NCBI GenBank assembly: GCA_964196195.1
Contig: CAXMSE010000019.1
Location: 1-41,396, forward strand
Direction of reading: 5' to 3'
Length of the DNA stretch: 41,396 bases
Source of the DNA: OFTM10 sp964196195
Lineage (GTDB): Bacteria; Actinomycetota; Acidimicrobiia; Acidimicrobiales; Aldehydirespiratoraceae
In this document: positions 6,853-14,889 of the stretch, in pieces
Layout of the letters: every line of letters begins with the position of its first letter
How positions within the stretch are numbered: position 1 is the first letter of the stretch
The notes under the pieces: generated by a model
Databases searched by the model: none
Seen by the model: the letters and a program-made list of their open reading frames with translations, nothing else
What the model was told of the DNA's origin: nothing
Made by a program: the position numbers and the translations under genes

Positions 6853-8412
6853 TCAACCTTTCGGGCCGGGCAGACGGTTCTGCCACCATTCGAGAACATC
6901 GCTTCGATGGCTGAGCCCGTGGGCCGCCAACATCAGCTCACCGGTGGCGAGCACATCCCCCGCCTCCGCCCGTGAAGCAGCGGCATCCCACGCCGACTTG
7001 TCGTCAGGCAGGCGCAGGGCAGCCAGCCGAGAAGCGGAAACACGGATCGCGTCGGCGCTGAGCGCCGACCCTGTCGCCCCCTCGACGAGCCGAGCCGTGG
7101 CCACCGGGCACGTGAGCAGGGCCGCTAGGTGCCACAGGGAAGGCACGTCGGCGGTAGGTTCGACTGCGATCACCGGAGTGCACGGCACCAGGTCGCCATC
7201 GAGGTCGACAATGGCCTCGATGACCCTCGTCTGGCTGGCCACCAGCAGCTTGGGCCGAAGGCGGTCAGCGACCCAACCGGTGATCGTGGGGCTGACACGC
7301 TCCAGATCCACGCCCGGGTGAGTCCATCGGCGCTTGTCGAAGCGGCAAGGCGTGCGACCCCACCGGTTGACCAGGGGATCGATCAGACCAGACGTGATAA
7401 GGCGCACGGGAGAATCACAGTCGTCGGCAACCGCATCGCGTAAGCCGTAGAACTGGTCGCGAAAGCCTGCGGTGACTTTCGCCAGGTCGCCCAGACGAGG
7501 ACCCCCCGATGGGAGCGACACCGACGGAACACCGCGTTGGGCCGCGAGAAGGGGCGCCCACGAGTCGGACACGAGCTGCGCACCGTGATGACCATCGAGC
7601 TGGGCGGGTACTCCCGACCACAGCCCCACACTCGACGAATCCGACCCCCGGCGACACACCAACGCGATGGTGTCGACATCGGCTTCGAAACGGCGTCGAT
7701 CATCAACCCATACCGCAACCGGAGGCGCCACCGACATCAAGCGCGCCCGTGCGGGCCGCGCGTCGATGGCAGACAGCACGGAGTCGGGCTGGATGAGTGC
7801 CACCGTGCCTCCGGGAGCCACTGAATCGGCCGAGGCCAGCAGGAAAGCAATGGCACCGTCGACATAGCGACCCACTCCGGGCCAGCGTTCACCGAGACGC
7901 GCCCGACCCTCGCCGGAACGGACCGTATCGCCCCTGAGCTGGGCGAGAAACGGCGGATTGCCCACCACCAGATCCGGGGCAACAGCGAAGGGGCTCTCAT
8001 CTAGGAAATCGGCCACGACGAGGTGACCACGTGGCGAAGCAACTCCCCCCGACCAGAGGGCGAGCGCCACACGGCTGGCGGCCACCGCCATCGGATCGAT
8101 ATCGCAGCCGAACAGGCGGCCGAGGATGTCTTCTCGAGTCCCCGCCATCTGCTCCGCCGCGGCGAGCAAGAAGGCCCCACCGCCGACCGCCGGGTCGGCG
8201 ACCGTGCTCCGCTCATCGAGCGGCTCGGCCACCGAGTTGGCGATCGCCACCACGGCGGCCGCCAAACCGGGCGCGGTGTGATGAACCCCCGAGCGATGAC
8301 GTTCGCCCGAACCGATCATCGCCTCGCGAACGAACCCGGGGAGCCAAGGGCCCCACTCCGCCAGCACCGCAGGGTCGGCCGATACCGCCGCGACAGCGGG
8401 ATTGGGAGCCAC
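6853..8412 (-). CDS. N6-adenine DNA methyltransferase, TaqI/type IIG-like, orphan
   Basis: The SAM-binding motif VADPAVGGGAFLL lies near residue 70, a GCDIDPMAV motif follows, and the catalytic NPPF lies in DLVVGNPPFLAQL. The C-terminal half has TaqI-like recognition-domain features (LGDLAKVTAGFRDQFYGL). No nuclease motif is visible and no restriction gene adjoins it. GTG at 8412 is the first canonical start, but the same frame stays open with protein-like sequence (LVRLWCAEGGDDIAGTLAAV, then ARQRRVEVCFELDG) back to the helicase stop at 8546, so the true N-terminus may be ~45 residues longer. Possible roles are epigenetic methylation or a remnant defence enzyme. Confidence 0.82.
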   Translation of the reverse strand: MAPNPAVAAVSADPAVLAEWGPWLPGFVREAMIGSGERHRSGVHHTAPGLAAAVVAIANSVAEPLDERSTVADPAVGGGAFLLAAAEQMAGTREDILGRLFGCDIDPMAVAASRVALALWSGGVASPRGHLVVADFLDESPFAVAPDLVVGNPPFLAQLRGDTVRSGEGRARLGERWPGVGRYVDGAIAFLLASADSVAPGGTVALIQPDSVLSAIDARPARARLMSVAPPVAVWVDDRRRFEADVDTIALVCRRGSDSSSVGLWSGVPAQLDGHHGAQLVSDSWAPLLAAQRGVPSVSLPSGGPRLGDLAKVTAGFRDQFYGLRDAVADDCDSPVRLITSGLIDPLVNRWGRTPCRFDKRRWTHPGVDLERVSPTITGWVADRLRPKLLVASQTRVIEAIVDLDGDLVPCTPVIAVEPTADVPSLWHLAALLTCPVATARLVEGATGSALSADAIRVSASRLAALRLPDDKSAWDAAASRAEAGDVLATGELMLAAHGLSHRSDVLEWWQNRLPGPKG

Positions 8413-8545
8413 CGGGTGCCCGTCGAGTTCGAAGCAGACCTCAACCCGCCGTTGCCGAGCGACCGCGGCCGCTACCGCCGCCAGGGTGCCAGCGATGTCG
8501 TCGCCGCCCTCAGCACACCAGAGGCGGACAAGATCGGCGGTGTTG

Positions 8546-9718
8546 TCAGCCGTCGGCAGGATCCCACTCGCCGAGACGGGTGAGCCGTTCGTCGTTGGAG
8601 AACATCTCGACGATCGGCATCACCACATCGATGCGCTTCTGGAGGCGCTTGATGTCGAGTTCCTCGTCCCACAGCGACAAGGTGACGACCAGGCCGGATT
8701 CACCCGCTCGCGCGGTGCGGCCGGCACGATGCACATAGGTCTTGTGGTCGCCGGGCGGATCGAACTGGATGACCACATCGACATCGTCGACGTGGATGCC
8801 ACGGGCCGCCACGTCGGTAGCCACCAATACAGCCAGCTTGCCGCCAATGAAATCTTTCAGCGACTTCTCCCTGCTCGACTGGCGCAGGTCTCCGTGGATC
8901 GGAGCGGCGTCTACGCCGAGTTCCTTGAGATCACCAGCGAGGCGGTCGGCCATCACCTTGGTGCGGGTGAACATGATCGTGCGATCGGTCGACTTCGCAA
9001 TCGCGCTCGCCACCTTCGCCTTATCCATCTTGTGGACGCCGATGAAGCGATGGGTCATCTCTTCGATATTGGCTTCCTGACCCTCCACCTCGTGCATCGA
9101 TGGGTCGGTCTGGTAGCGGCGGATCAGGGAGTTGACAGCACCGTCGAGGGTGGCAGAGAACAGCAGGGTCTGATGCTCGGACTCCACATTGCGCAGGATC
9201 CACTCGACCTGGGGGAGAAATCCCATGTCGGCCATACGGTCGGCCTCATCGACCACCACGTGGGCGACCTCGGCCACCGAGACGGCCTTGCGGTCGATCA
9301 GGTCGATCATCCGGCCCGGCGTGGCAACAACGAGGTCGACACCCTTGGCCAGCGTTTCGATCTGCTTCTCGATGGGCGCTCCGCCGTAGATCGCAAGGGC
9401 CATCCGGCCGACGGCTTTCGCTGCAGGAGCGAGCTCATCACAAACCTGGTTGGCGAGCTCCCGCGTGGGCACGAGCACCAGCCCGGTGGGCCTATTGGGC
9501 GCAGCCTTGGGCATGCGTTGCAGCACGGGCAGACCGAACGCGAGCGTCTTGCCAGAGCCGGTCTTGGCCTTGCCACACACATCGCGACCAGCGAGGGCGT
9601 CGGGGATGGTGAGGGATTGGACGGGGAAGGGGGACGTGATCCCCCGGGCGGTCAGGCCGGCGACGATGTTTTCGTGCAGGCCCAGATCCGCGAACGTGGT
9701 TTCTTCAGCGGTTGTCAT
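8546..9718 (-). CDS. DEAD-box ATP-dependent RNA helicase
   Basis: A 390-residue helicase with motifs in order: Q-motif region (FADLGLHENIVAGLTARGI), motif I AKTGSGKT, PTRELA, TPGRMIDL, DEAD in VVVDEADRMADMG, SAT, then ATDVAARGIHVDDVDVVI and HRAGRTARAG in the C-terminal RecA lobe. It unwinds short RNA duplexes, probably in ribosome assembly or RNA decay. Unlike the paralogue at 39425 it has no long basic tail. The ATG at 9718 (MTTAEETTF) is chosen over GTG at 9727; no clear Shine-Dalgarno sequence decides. The methyltransferase frame begins around its stop codon. Confidence 0.93.
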   Translation of the reverse strand: MTTAEETTFADLGLHENIVAGLTARGITSPFPVQSLTIPDALAGRDVCGKAKTGSGKTLAFGLPVLQRMPKAAPNRPTGLVLVPTRELANQVCDELAPAAKAVGRMALAIYGGAPIEKQIETLAKGVDLVVATPGRMIDLIDRKAVSVAEVAHVVVDEADRMADMGFLPQVEWILRNVESEHQTLLFSATLDGAVNSLIRRYQTDPSMHEVEGQEANIEEMTHRFIGVHKMDKAKVASAIAKSTDRTIMFTRTKVMADRLAGDLKELGVDAAPIHGDLRQSSREKSLKDFIGGKLAVLVATDVAARGIHVDDVDVVIQFDPPGDHKTYVHRAGRTARAGESGLVVTLSLWDEELDIKRLQKRIDVVMPIVEMFSNDERLTRLGEWDPADG

Positions 9719-9819
9719 CATCTTCACAATGGGTCGAGGAACCGGAGGGGGCGGCCCGACCGATAGAGGAAGCCGACGGCCATGAGCGGCCCATCGACCC
9801 TGTCAGCGTATCGGCGCCG

Positions 9820-10116
9820 TCACTGTGTGGGGTTGACACGCCCGTTTCTCACCCCGACGCCCTCGCTCCGCAGAAGCCTGGCCTGCTCCCGCTCGTGGCC
9901 GGGGACCAGGCGACCCGTGGAGGTCACTACCCGCCACCAGGCGAACCCTCCCTCCGACCGGCGCAGCACCGACCCCACCGCTCGGGCCGCGCCTGGATAT
10001 CCCGCCTCCGCCGCGACCTCGCCGTAGGTCACGACATCGCCGTCGCCGAGTGCATCGAGAACCTCACCAACCGCCCTCTCGAAATCGGTCCAACCCTCTC
10101 GGCTGTCGGTATCCAC
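9820..10116 (-). CDS. Alkyltransferase-like (ATL) protein
   Basis: A 98-residue protein consisting only of the DNA-binding domain of O6-alkylguanine alkyltransferases: VVTYGEVAAEAGYPGAARAV forms the helix-turn-helix and arginine-finger region. The acceptor motif PCHR is replaced by AWWR (residues 59-62), so Cys is Trp. Known ATL proteins with Trp at this site bind O6-alkylguanine without transferring the alkyl group and hand the lesion to nucleotide excision repair. The start is GTG at 10116. It lies upstream of the helicase on the same strand and diverges from the serine hydrolase gene. Confidence 0.85.
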   Translation of the reverse strand: MDTDSREGWTDFERAVGEVLDALGDGDVVTYGEVAAEAGYPGAARAVGSVLRRSEGGFAWWRVVTSTGRLVPGHEREQARLLRSEGVGVRNGRVNPTQ

Positions 10117-10253
10117 CGAATCACGCTAGCCAGAGACAGTCAGGCTCGCGAGATCGTCTGGCATCGTCGCGATTCGCCCTGCGCCGTCGCCGACTGGGAG
10201 CAGGGCGAATACTTCGAGCTCTTTCTGAGACTCGAGGCGTATCGTTTTGATCC

Positions 10254-11072
10254 GTGTCTGCACTCGACCTGATCGCCGACTGGCCCGTACCCCACGCGGC
10301 CGCGGCACGAATCGCGCCCGACGGCACCGTCGAAACTCACGGCGACGCCGACAGGCCCTTCGCGTTGGCATCGATCACCAAGCTCATCTCCGCCATGGCC
10401 GCGCTCGTCGCCCATGAGGAGGGCACCCTCGATCTCGATGAGCCCATCGTCGACAACGGGTCGACCACCGCCGACCTACTCGCCCACACCGGCGGGATCG
10501 CCCCCGATGACCGATCGGCTCTGGCGCCCGCCCACACCCGCCGCATCTACTCCACGGCGAGCTACGACATCATCGCCGACCAGATCAGCCGGCGATCCTC
10601 GATGACCTTTGCCCGATACCTCCTCGAGGCGGTGCTGGAGCCACTGGGGATGTCGCCCCGGCTGCTCCAGGGATCGGCTGGGGCGGGCGCAAACGGATCG
10701 ATCAACGACCTGGTGGCACTGGCCAGGGCGTGGCAACAGCCCCTGCTGGTCGATCAACTCACCCTCACCCGCGCTCTCACCGTGCATCTCCCCGCTCTCG
10801 ATGGCGTTCTTCCGGGCTTCGGACGCCAGCGTCCCAACCCCTGGTGTCTCGGGCCCGAGAGGCGAGGCCAGAAAGCTCCCCACTGGACCAGCGACTCCAA
10901 CTCGCCACTCACCTACGGCCACTTCGGTCAGGCTGGCACGATGCTCTGGATCGACCCCGTCGCCGAACAGACCCTCATCGCTCTCACCGATCGGCCCTTT
11001 GGCTCTTGGGCGGCGGCGGCTTGGCCAATTCTCTCCAGCGCCGTCCTCGATGAGCCTGGAGACGAAGAATAG
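10254..11072 (+). CDS. Beta-lactamase/penicillin-binding-protein-like serine hydrolase
   Basis: A 272-residue member of the class C beta-lactamase-like family. The catalytic SxxK is SITK at residues 40-43, and a YST at 99-101 corresponds to YxN with Thr in place of Asn. A glycine-containing HFGQAG late in the protein fits the third conserved element. No signal peptide is seen, so it is probably a cytoplasmic esterase or peptidase and not a resistance enzyme. The start is GTG at 10254 without a strong ribosome-binding site. The substrate is unknown. Confidence 0.8.
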   Translation: MSALDLIADWPVPHAAAARIAPDGTVETHGDADRPFALASITKLISAMAALVAHEEGTLDLDEPIVDNGSTTADLLAHTGGIAPDDRSALAPAHTRRIYSTASYDIIADQISRRSSMTFARYLLEAVLEPLGMSPRLLQGSAGAGANGSINDLVALARAWQQPLLVDQLTLTRALTVHLPALDGVLPGFGRQRPNPWCLGPERRGQKAPHWTSDSNSPLTYGHFGQAGTMLWIDPVAEQTLIALTDRPFGSWAAAAWPILSSAVLDEPGDEE

Positions 11073-11182
11073 GTCCAACGATCCATCAGGTTGGTCCTTG
11101 GGGCCATGCTTGCTCAGTTCGGCGACAGACGTGCCGATGGTTCAAGAGTGTCCGCCCGTCGGCGAATGAATCAGGAGTCCAG

Positions 11183-12175
11183 GTGAACCAAGAGCGCCGC
11201 AGTCCAATGGCCATGGCCCGCGCTCGCCACGCGCTGCTCCAGGCCGGTCTCGACTCCACCGTGCCGTTGGAAGCCGCAACCAGCGTCACCAACGAGGTCT
11301 GGCTGACCGAAAATCATGTGGTCAGGGTCAACCGTCGCCCCAACCAGCGCCTGAGACGAGAGGCCATCCTCGGGCCGTCATTGCCTCCCGAGATCGGCTA
11401 TCCGACGGTGGTCGCTTACGGGGGCCAGATGGGCGCCGACTTCCTCGTCGTCAAGCGGGTGTCGGGCTCTCCTCTCGCCCACTGCTGGCCCGACATGACC
11501 CGCGACCAGCGGCGTCGGGCCGTGAGCCAGTTGGCTTCCAAGCTGAAGCGGCTCCACCAGACTCCGGGGCCGCCGGATCTCCCCACCATCGACGCCCCCC
11601 AGATGCTGCGCTCCGACACCCTGTCGCCGGTGATGTCACTGCTCGTCGCTCTCGACCAAGCCCGCTCGCTCCCCTACGTCGACCCCGGGATCATCAGCGA
11701 GGTCGAGCAGATTGTGTACGAGACGAGCTCGGCCATCGAACCCTTCGGCAGCGACTTTCTTGTCCACGGCGACCTCACCTTCGAAAACGTGCTCTGGGAT
11801 GGCAATGACATCACCGCGATTCTCGACTTCGAGTGGGCACGAACATCTCCGGCCGATGTCGACCTCGATGTGTTCTTGCGGATGTGTTGCCTGCCCCAAC
11901 TCCACGTCGGCGACGACTGGGTCGAGCGGACACGCCAAGAGGACTACGCAGAGGTGCCCTGGTGGCTTCAGGAGGACTACCCCGAATTGTTCTCGGTGCC
12001 CCGTCAGTATGACCGACTGCAGCTCTACAGCGTCGCCTACGACCTCCGCGACCTCACCATGTTCCCGCCCCAGGCACCCCGCCACCAGCTGAGCGAGTAT
12101 CACGCCCTCAACCGGCTACGACGAACTGTCGTCGGGCAGAGCCATCTCGATCTCCTCGACACCAACGCCGTCTGA
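11183..12175 (+). CDS. APH-family phosphotransferase
   Basis: A 330-residue kinase-like protein of the aminoglycoside phosphotransferase/choline kinase superfamily. The catalytic loop is intact: HGDLTFENVLW at residues 195-205 supplies Asp197 and Asn202, and AILDFEWA supplies the metal-binding Asp215. A VVKRVSG segment near residue 90 fits the hinge of the N lobe. GTG at 11183 has AGGAG 5 nt upstream. The substrate cannot be inferred; resistance activity should not be assumed. The last 60 nt overlap the end of lgt on the opposite strand. Confidence 0.82.
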   Translation: MNQERRSPMAMARARHALLQAGLDSTVPLEAATSVTNEVWLTENHVVRVNRRPNQRLRREAILGPSLPPEIGYPTVVAYGGQMGADFLVVKRVSGSPLAHCWPDMTRDQRRRAVSQLASKLKRLHQTPGPPDLPTIDAPQMLRSDTLSPVMSLLVALDQARSLPYVDPGIISEVEQIVYETSSAIEPFGSDFLVHGDLTFENVLWDGNDITAILDFEWARTSPADVDLDVFLRMCCLPQLHVGDDWVERTRQEDYAEVPWWLQEDYPELFSVPRQYDRLQLYSVAYDLRDLTMFPPQAPRHQLSEYHALNRLRRTVVGQSHLDLLDTNAV

Positions 12176-13063
12176 CCCACTGAGGTCGGAGTCGGAGTCG
12201 GAGTCGGAGTTGGCGTTGGAGCCGGACGGAGTGTCGTCTGGCAGACCATCGGTGGAGTCGGCGTCGGCAGAAAGATCGTCGTCGGGACGCTTGCCGCGCA
12301 GGATCAGCCAGCCTCCGGCCACCACGATCCCGATCACGCTCATCCAGATGTTGATGCGGATACCACCGACTTCGGTGGCGGGATCGATCCTCACGGTTTC
12401 GAGCCAGAGTCGGGCCACCAGATAGCCGACGATGTAGAGGGGCAGCATGGCTCCCCGCCTCAGCTTCTGGGTGCGGTCGGCCCAGATGAGGAACACCACC
12501 AGGCCGAGATTCCAGAGTGATTCGTAAAGGAAGGTGGGCTGGAAAGTCTCGACGCCCGGATGGCCGGCCTCGGCCGCGAGGTCGGCATCGATCTCCACCG
12601 CCCACGGAAGGTCGCTCGGCCCGCCGAAAAGCTCCTGGTTGAACCAGTTGCCCCATCGACCAATCGCCTGAGCGAGCGGCAGGGTGGGCAACATGGCGTC
12701 CATCATGTCGGGTCGGTCCCAGCCGTTGCGCTTGATGATCCACAACGCAGCGAGCACGCCGGCGGCCACGCCGCCGGGAATCCCGAGCCCGCCTTCCCAG
12801 ATCTTGAACGGCTCGGCCCACCCCTCGTCGAATCGCCAGTCGGTGAAGACGTGGTACACGCGGGCGCCTATGAGCCCGGCCGGCACGGCCCACATGGCCA
12901 CCGTGGCGACATCGTCGGCGTGGCCTCCCTTGGTCTCCCATCGCTTCTGGGCGAGCCAGGCTCCGGCCAGAACCCCGAGCCCGATCATCAGCCCGTAGGC
13001 GCGAAGGTCGAGAGGGCCGAGTTCGATGGCGTTGCTGGACGGGCTGGGGATCGACGCGAGCAT
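12116..13063 (-). CDS. lgt: Prolipoprotein diacylglyceryl transferase
   Basis: An integral membrane enzyme that attaches diacylglycerol to the lipobox Cys of prelipoproteins, the first step of lipoprotein maturation. It would serve the lipoproteins encoded elsewhere in this window. The Lgt signature AQAIGRWGNWFNQELFGG is at about residues 131-148, with hydrophobic helices throughout and the usual IGARVYHVF earlier. After the last helix there is a ~45-residue acidic tail with a Ser-Asp run (NSDSDSDSDLSGSD) that is not part of the core. The tail coding region overlaps the APH-family gene. Length is 315 residues, long because of this tail. Confidence 0.95.
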   Translation of the reverse strand: MLASIPSPSSNAIELGPLDLRAYGLMIGLGVLAGAWLAQKRWETKGGHADDVATVAMWAVPAGLIGARVYHVFTDWRFDEGWAEPFKIWEGGLGIPGGVAAGVLAALWIIKRNGWDRPDMMDAMLPTLPLAQAIGRWGNWFNQELFGGPSDLPWAVEIDADLAAEAGHPGVETFQPTFLYESLWNLGLVVFLIWADRTQKLRRGAMLPLYIVGYLVARLWLETVRIDPATEVGGIRINIWMSVIGIVVAGGWLILRGKRPDDDLSADADSTDGLPDDTPSGSNANSDSDSDSDLSGSDGVGVEEIEMALPDDSSS

Positions 13064-13098
13064 GGCGAAGAAACCCTATGCGCCGCGGAGCGATTCCG

Positions 13099-14880
13099 TC
13101 ATTTGGCCAGGATGCGCTCGGCCGCGGTAGCGAAATCGATGCTACCGGCAGTGACCGCGGGCAGCATGCCCGGCACGGCTGCAAGGCGGTTGGTGGCGAA
13201 GAAGCGGGCCAGCACGTTGCGGTCGGTGATCGTGTCGGCGTCGAGCGCGCGAGCAGCCACCGCTCCATCGGCCAGCACCTGGCCGCCGGTGCTTATCGCG
13301 AGCATGTTGAGATAGGGGGTCGCACCCGCCAGAACGGCGGCAATGTCGGCGCCTGCGGTCTCGAGCAGCCAATCGGAGGCTTCGCTCGTAGCGGCCAACG
13401 CCGCCGCCAGATGGCGTTGCACCGGCTCCAACTCGTCGATGCCTTCGAGAGAAGCAAGGGTGGCTTCGATGGAGGCGAGATGGCTGCGCACCACCTCTCC
13501 TCCACGGAGTCCGAGCTTGCGACCCACGAGATCCAACGCCTGGATGCCGTTGGTGCCTTCATAGATCGGAGCGATCCGAGCGTCGCGGAAGTGCTGGGCC
13601 GCGCCGGTCTCCTCGATGTAGCCCGCACCACCGTGGATCTGAAGCCCGATGCTGGTGAGCTCACAACCGAGATCGGTCGACCACGACTTCGACAGGGGAG
13701 TGAGCAACGCCGCGAGGTCGTCGGCCCTCGTGCGGGTCTCCGCATCGGCGCCGTGGATCGAGAGATCGATCGCCTCGGCATTGCGATAACAGAGCCCACG
13801 CATCGCAGCGATACCCGACTTCATGTCGAGAAGCATCCGCTGAACGTCGGGGTGCTCCACGATCGGCGAGATCGTGCCGGGTTCGGCGCCGAGGGCGCGG
13901 CCCTGCAGACGCTCGTGGGCGTAGGCCAGCGCCTGTTGATACGCGCGCTCCGCGATGGCGACACCCTCGAGACCCACGGTGAGGCGCGCACTGTTCATCA
14001 TCGTGAACATGGCACGCATGCCGGAGTTCTCTTCGCCGATCATGTAGCCGATCGCACCTTCGTGGTCGCCGAACGACATCACGCAAGTGGGGCTTCCGTG
14101 GATCCCCAGCTTGTGCTCGACCGAAACGCAGGACACGTCGTTGCGGTCGCCAAGTGAGCCGTCGTCGTTCACCAGGAACTTGGGAACGAGGAACAAGCTG
14201 ATGCCTTTTGTGCCCGGAGGAGACCCGGGAGTGCGGGCCAAGACCAGGTGGACAATGTTGTCGACCATGTCGTGCTCGCCCCACGTGATGAAGATCTTCT
14301 GACCGGTGATTCGCCACGTGCCGTCGTCGGCCGCAGTGGCCTTGGATGTGAGTGCGCCCACGTCGGAGCCGGCCTGCGGTTCGGTGAGGTTCATCGTGCC
14401 CGACCACTCCCCCGTCACCATCTTGCGAAGGTAGGTCTCTCTTTGGGCCTCGCTGCCGTGGTGAATCAGGGCATCGATGGCCCCCTGGGTGAGCAGGGAA
14501 CACAACGAGAAGCCCATGTTGGCTGCGGTGAGCATCTCCTGAACCGCTATGGAGAGCAGCCACGGAAAGCTGCCGCCGCCGTACTCCTCTGGCATTCCCA
14601 GGCCACCCCAGCCTGCCTCCACGCTTTGCTTGTAGGCCTTCACGAACCCGGGGGCTGCAGTGATGGAGCCGTCGTCGTTGCGCTGGGATCCCACCGTGTC
14701 GCCGTCGCGGTTGGTGGGCGCCACCACCTGTTCGAAGAATCGGGCGGCCTCATCGAGCAGGCCGTCGACGAGCTCGGGGTCGGCATGGGCAAAGGCATCC
14801 AGCTCAGCAAGTCTGTCGAGGTCGGCGACCTGGCGAAGAGCGAACCGGATGTCGTCGAGGGGGGCGCGATAGTCGGTCAT
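13099..14880 (-). CDS. Acyl-CoA dehydrogenase, large form (FadE5/DmdC-like)
   Basis: A 593-residue FAD enzyme, longer than ordinary ~380-residue acyl-CoA dehydrogenases because of an N-terminal helical cap and a C-terminal extension. Core landmarks are the flavin and substrate segment MNLTEPQAGSDVGAL, ITGQKIFITWGEHDM, and the catalytic-base region YEGTNGIQALDLVGRKL. This architecture is shared by FadE5-type enzymes and by DmdC, which oxidises methylmercaptopropionyl-CoA in DMSP breakdown; sequence pattern alone does not separate them. It lies 35 bp upstream of lgt on the same strand, with no functional link apparent. The ATG at 14880 fits the family N-terminus. Confidence 0.9.
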   Translation of the reverse strand: MTDYRAPLDDIRFALRQVADLDRLAELDAFAHADPELVDGLLDEAARFFEQVVAPTNRDGDTVGSQRNDDGSITAAPGFVKAYKQSVEAGWGGLGMPEEYGGGSFPWLLSIAVQEMLTAANMGFSLCSLLTQGAIDALIHHGSEAQRETYLRKMVTGEWSGTMNLTEPQAGSDVGALTSKATAADDGTWRITGQKIFITWGEHDMVDNIVHLVLARTPGSPPGTKGISLFLVPKFLVNDDGSLGDRNDVSCVSVEHKLGIHGSPTCVMSFGDHEGAIGYMIGEENSGMRAMFTMMNSARLTVGLEGVAIAERAYQQALAYAHERLQGRALGAEPGTISPIVEHPDVQRMLLDMKSGIAAMRGLCYRNAEAIDLSIHGADAETRTRADDLAALLTPLSKSWSTDLGCELTSIGLQIHGGAGYIEETGAAQHFRDARIAPIYEGTNGIQALDLVGRKLGLRGGEVVRSHLASIEATLASLEGIDELEPVQRHLAAALAATSEASDWLLETAGADIAAVLAGATPYLNMLAISTGGQVLADGAVAARALDADTITDRNVLARFFATNRLAAVPGMLPAVTAGSIDFATAAERILAK

Positions 14881-14889
14881 GGCTGCAGG

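Noticed and set aside
8402..9766. 454-codon plus-strand open frame opposite the DEAD helicase
   Set aside because: It mirrors codon bias of the minus-strand helicase and methyltransferase 5' region; its translation has no recognisable motif while the minus strand has all helicase motifs.
10254..12175. Antibiotic-resistance locus (beta-lactamase-like plus APH-like genes)
   Set aside because: The hydrolase lacks a signal peptide and the Asn of YxN, and APH-family proteins have many other substrates; neither resembles a known resistance subtype by eye.
12108..13268. 386-codon minus-strand frame overlapping lgt
   Set aside because: Arg/Pro-rich off-frame translation; the adjacent frame carries the Lgt signature and membrane helices.
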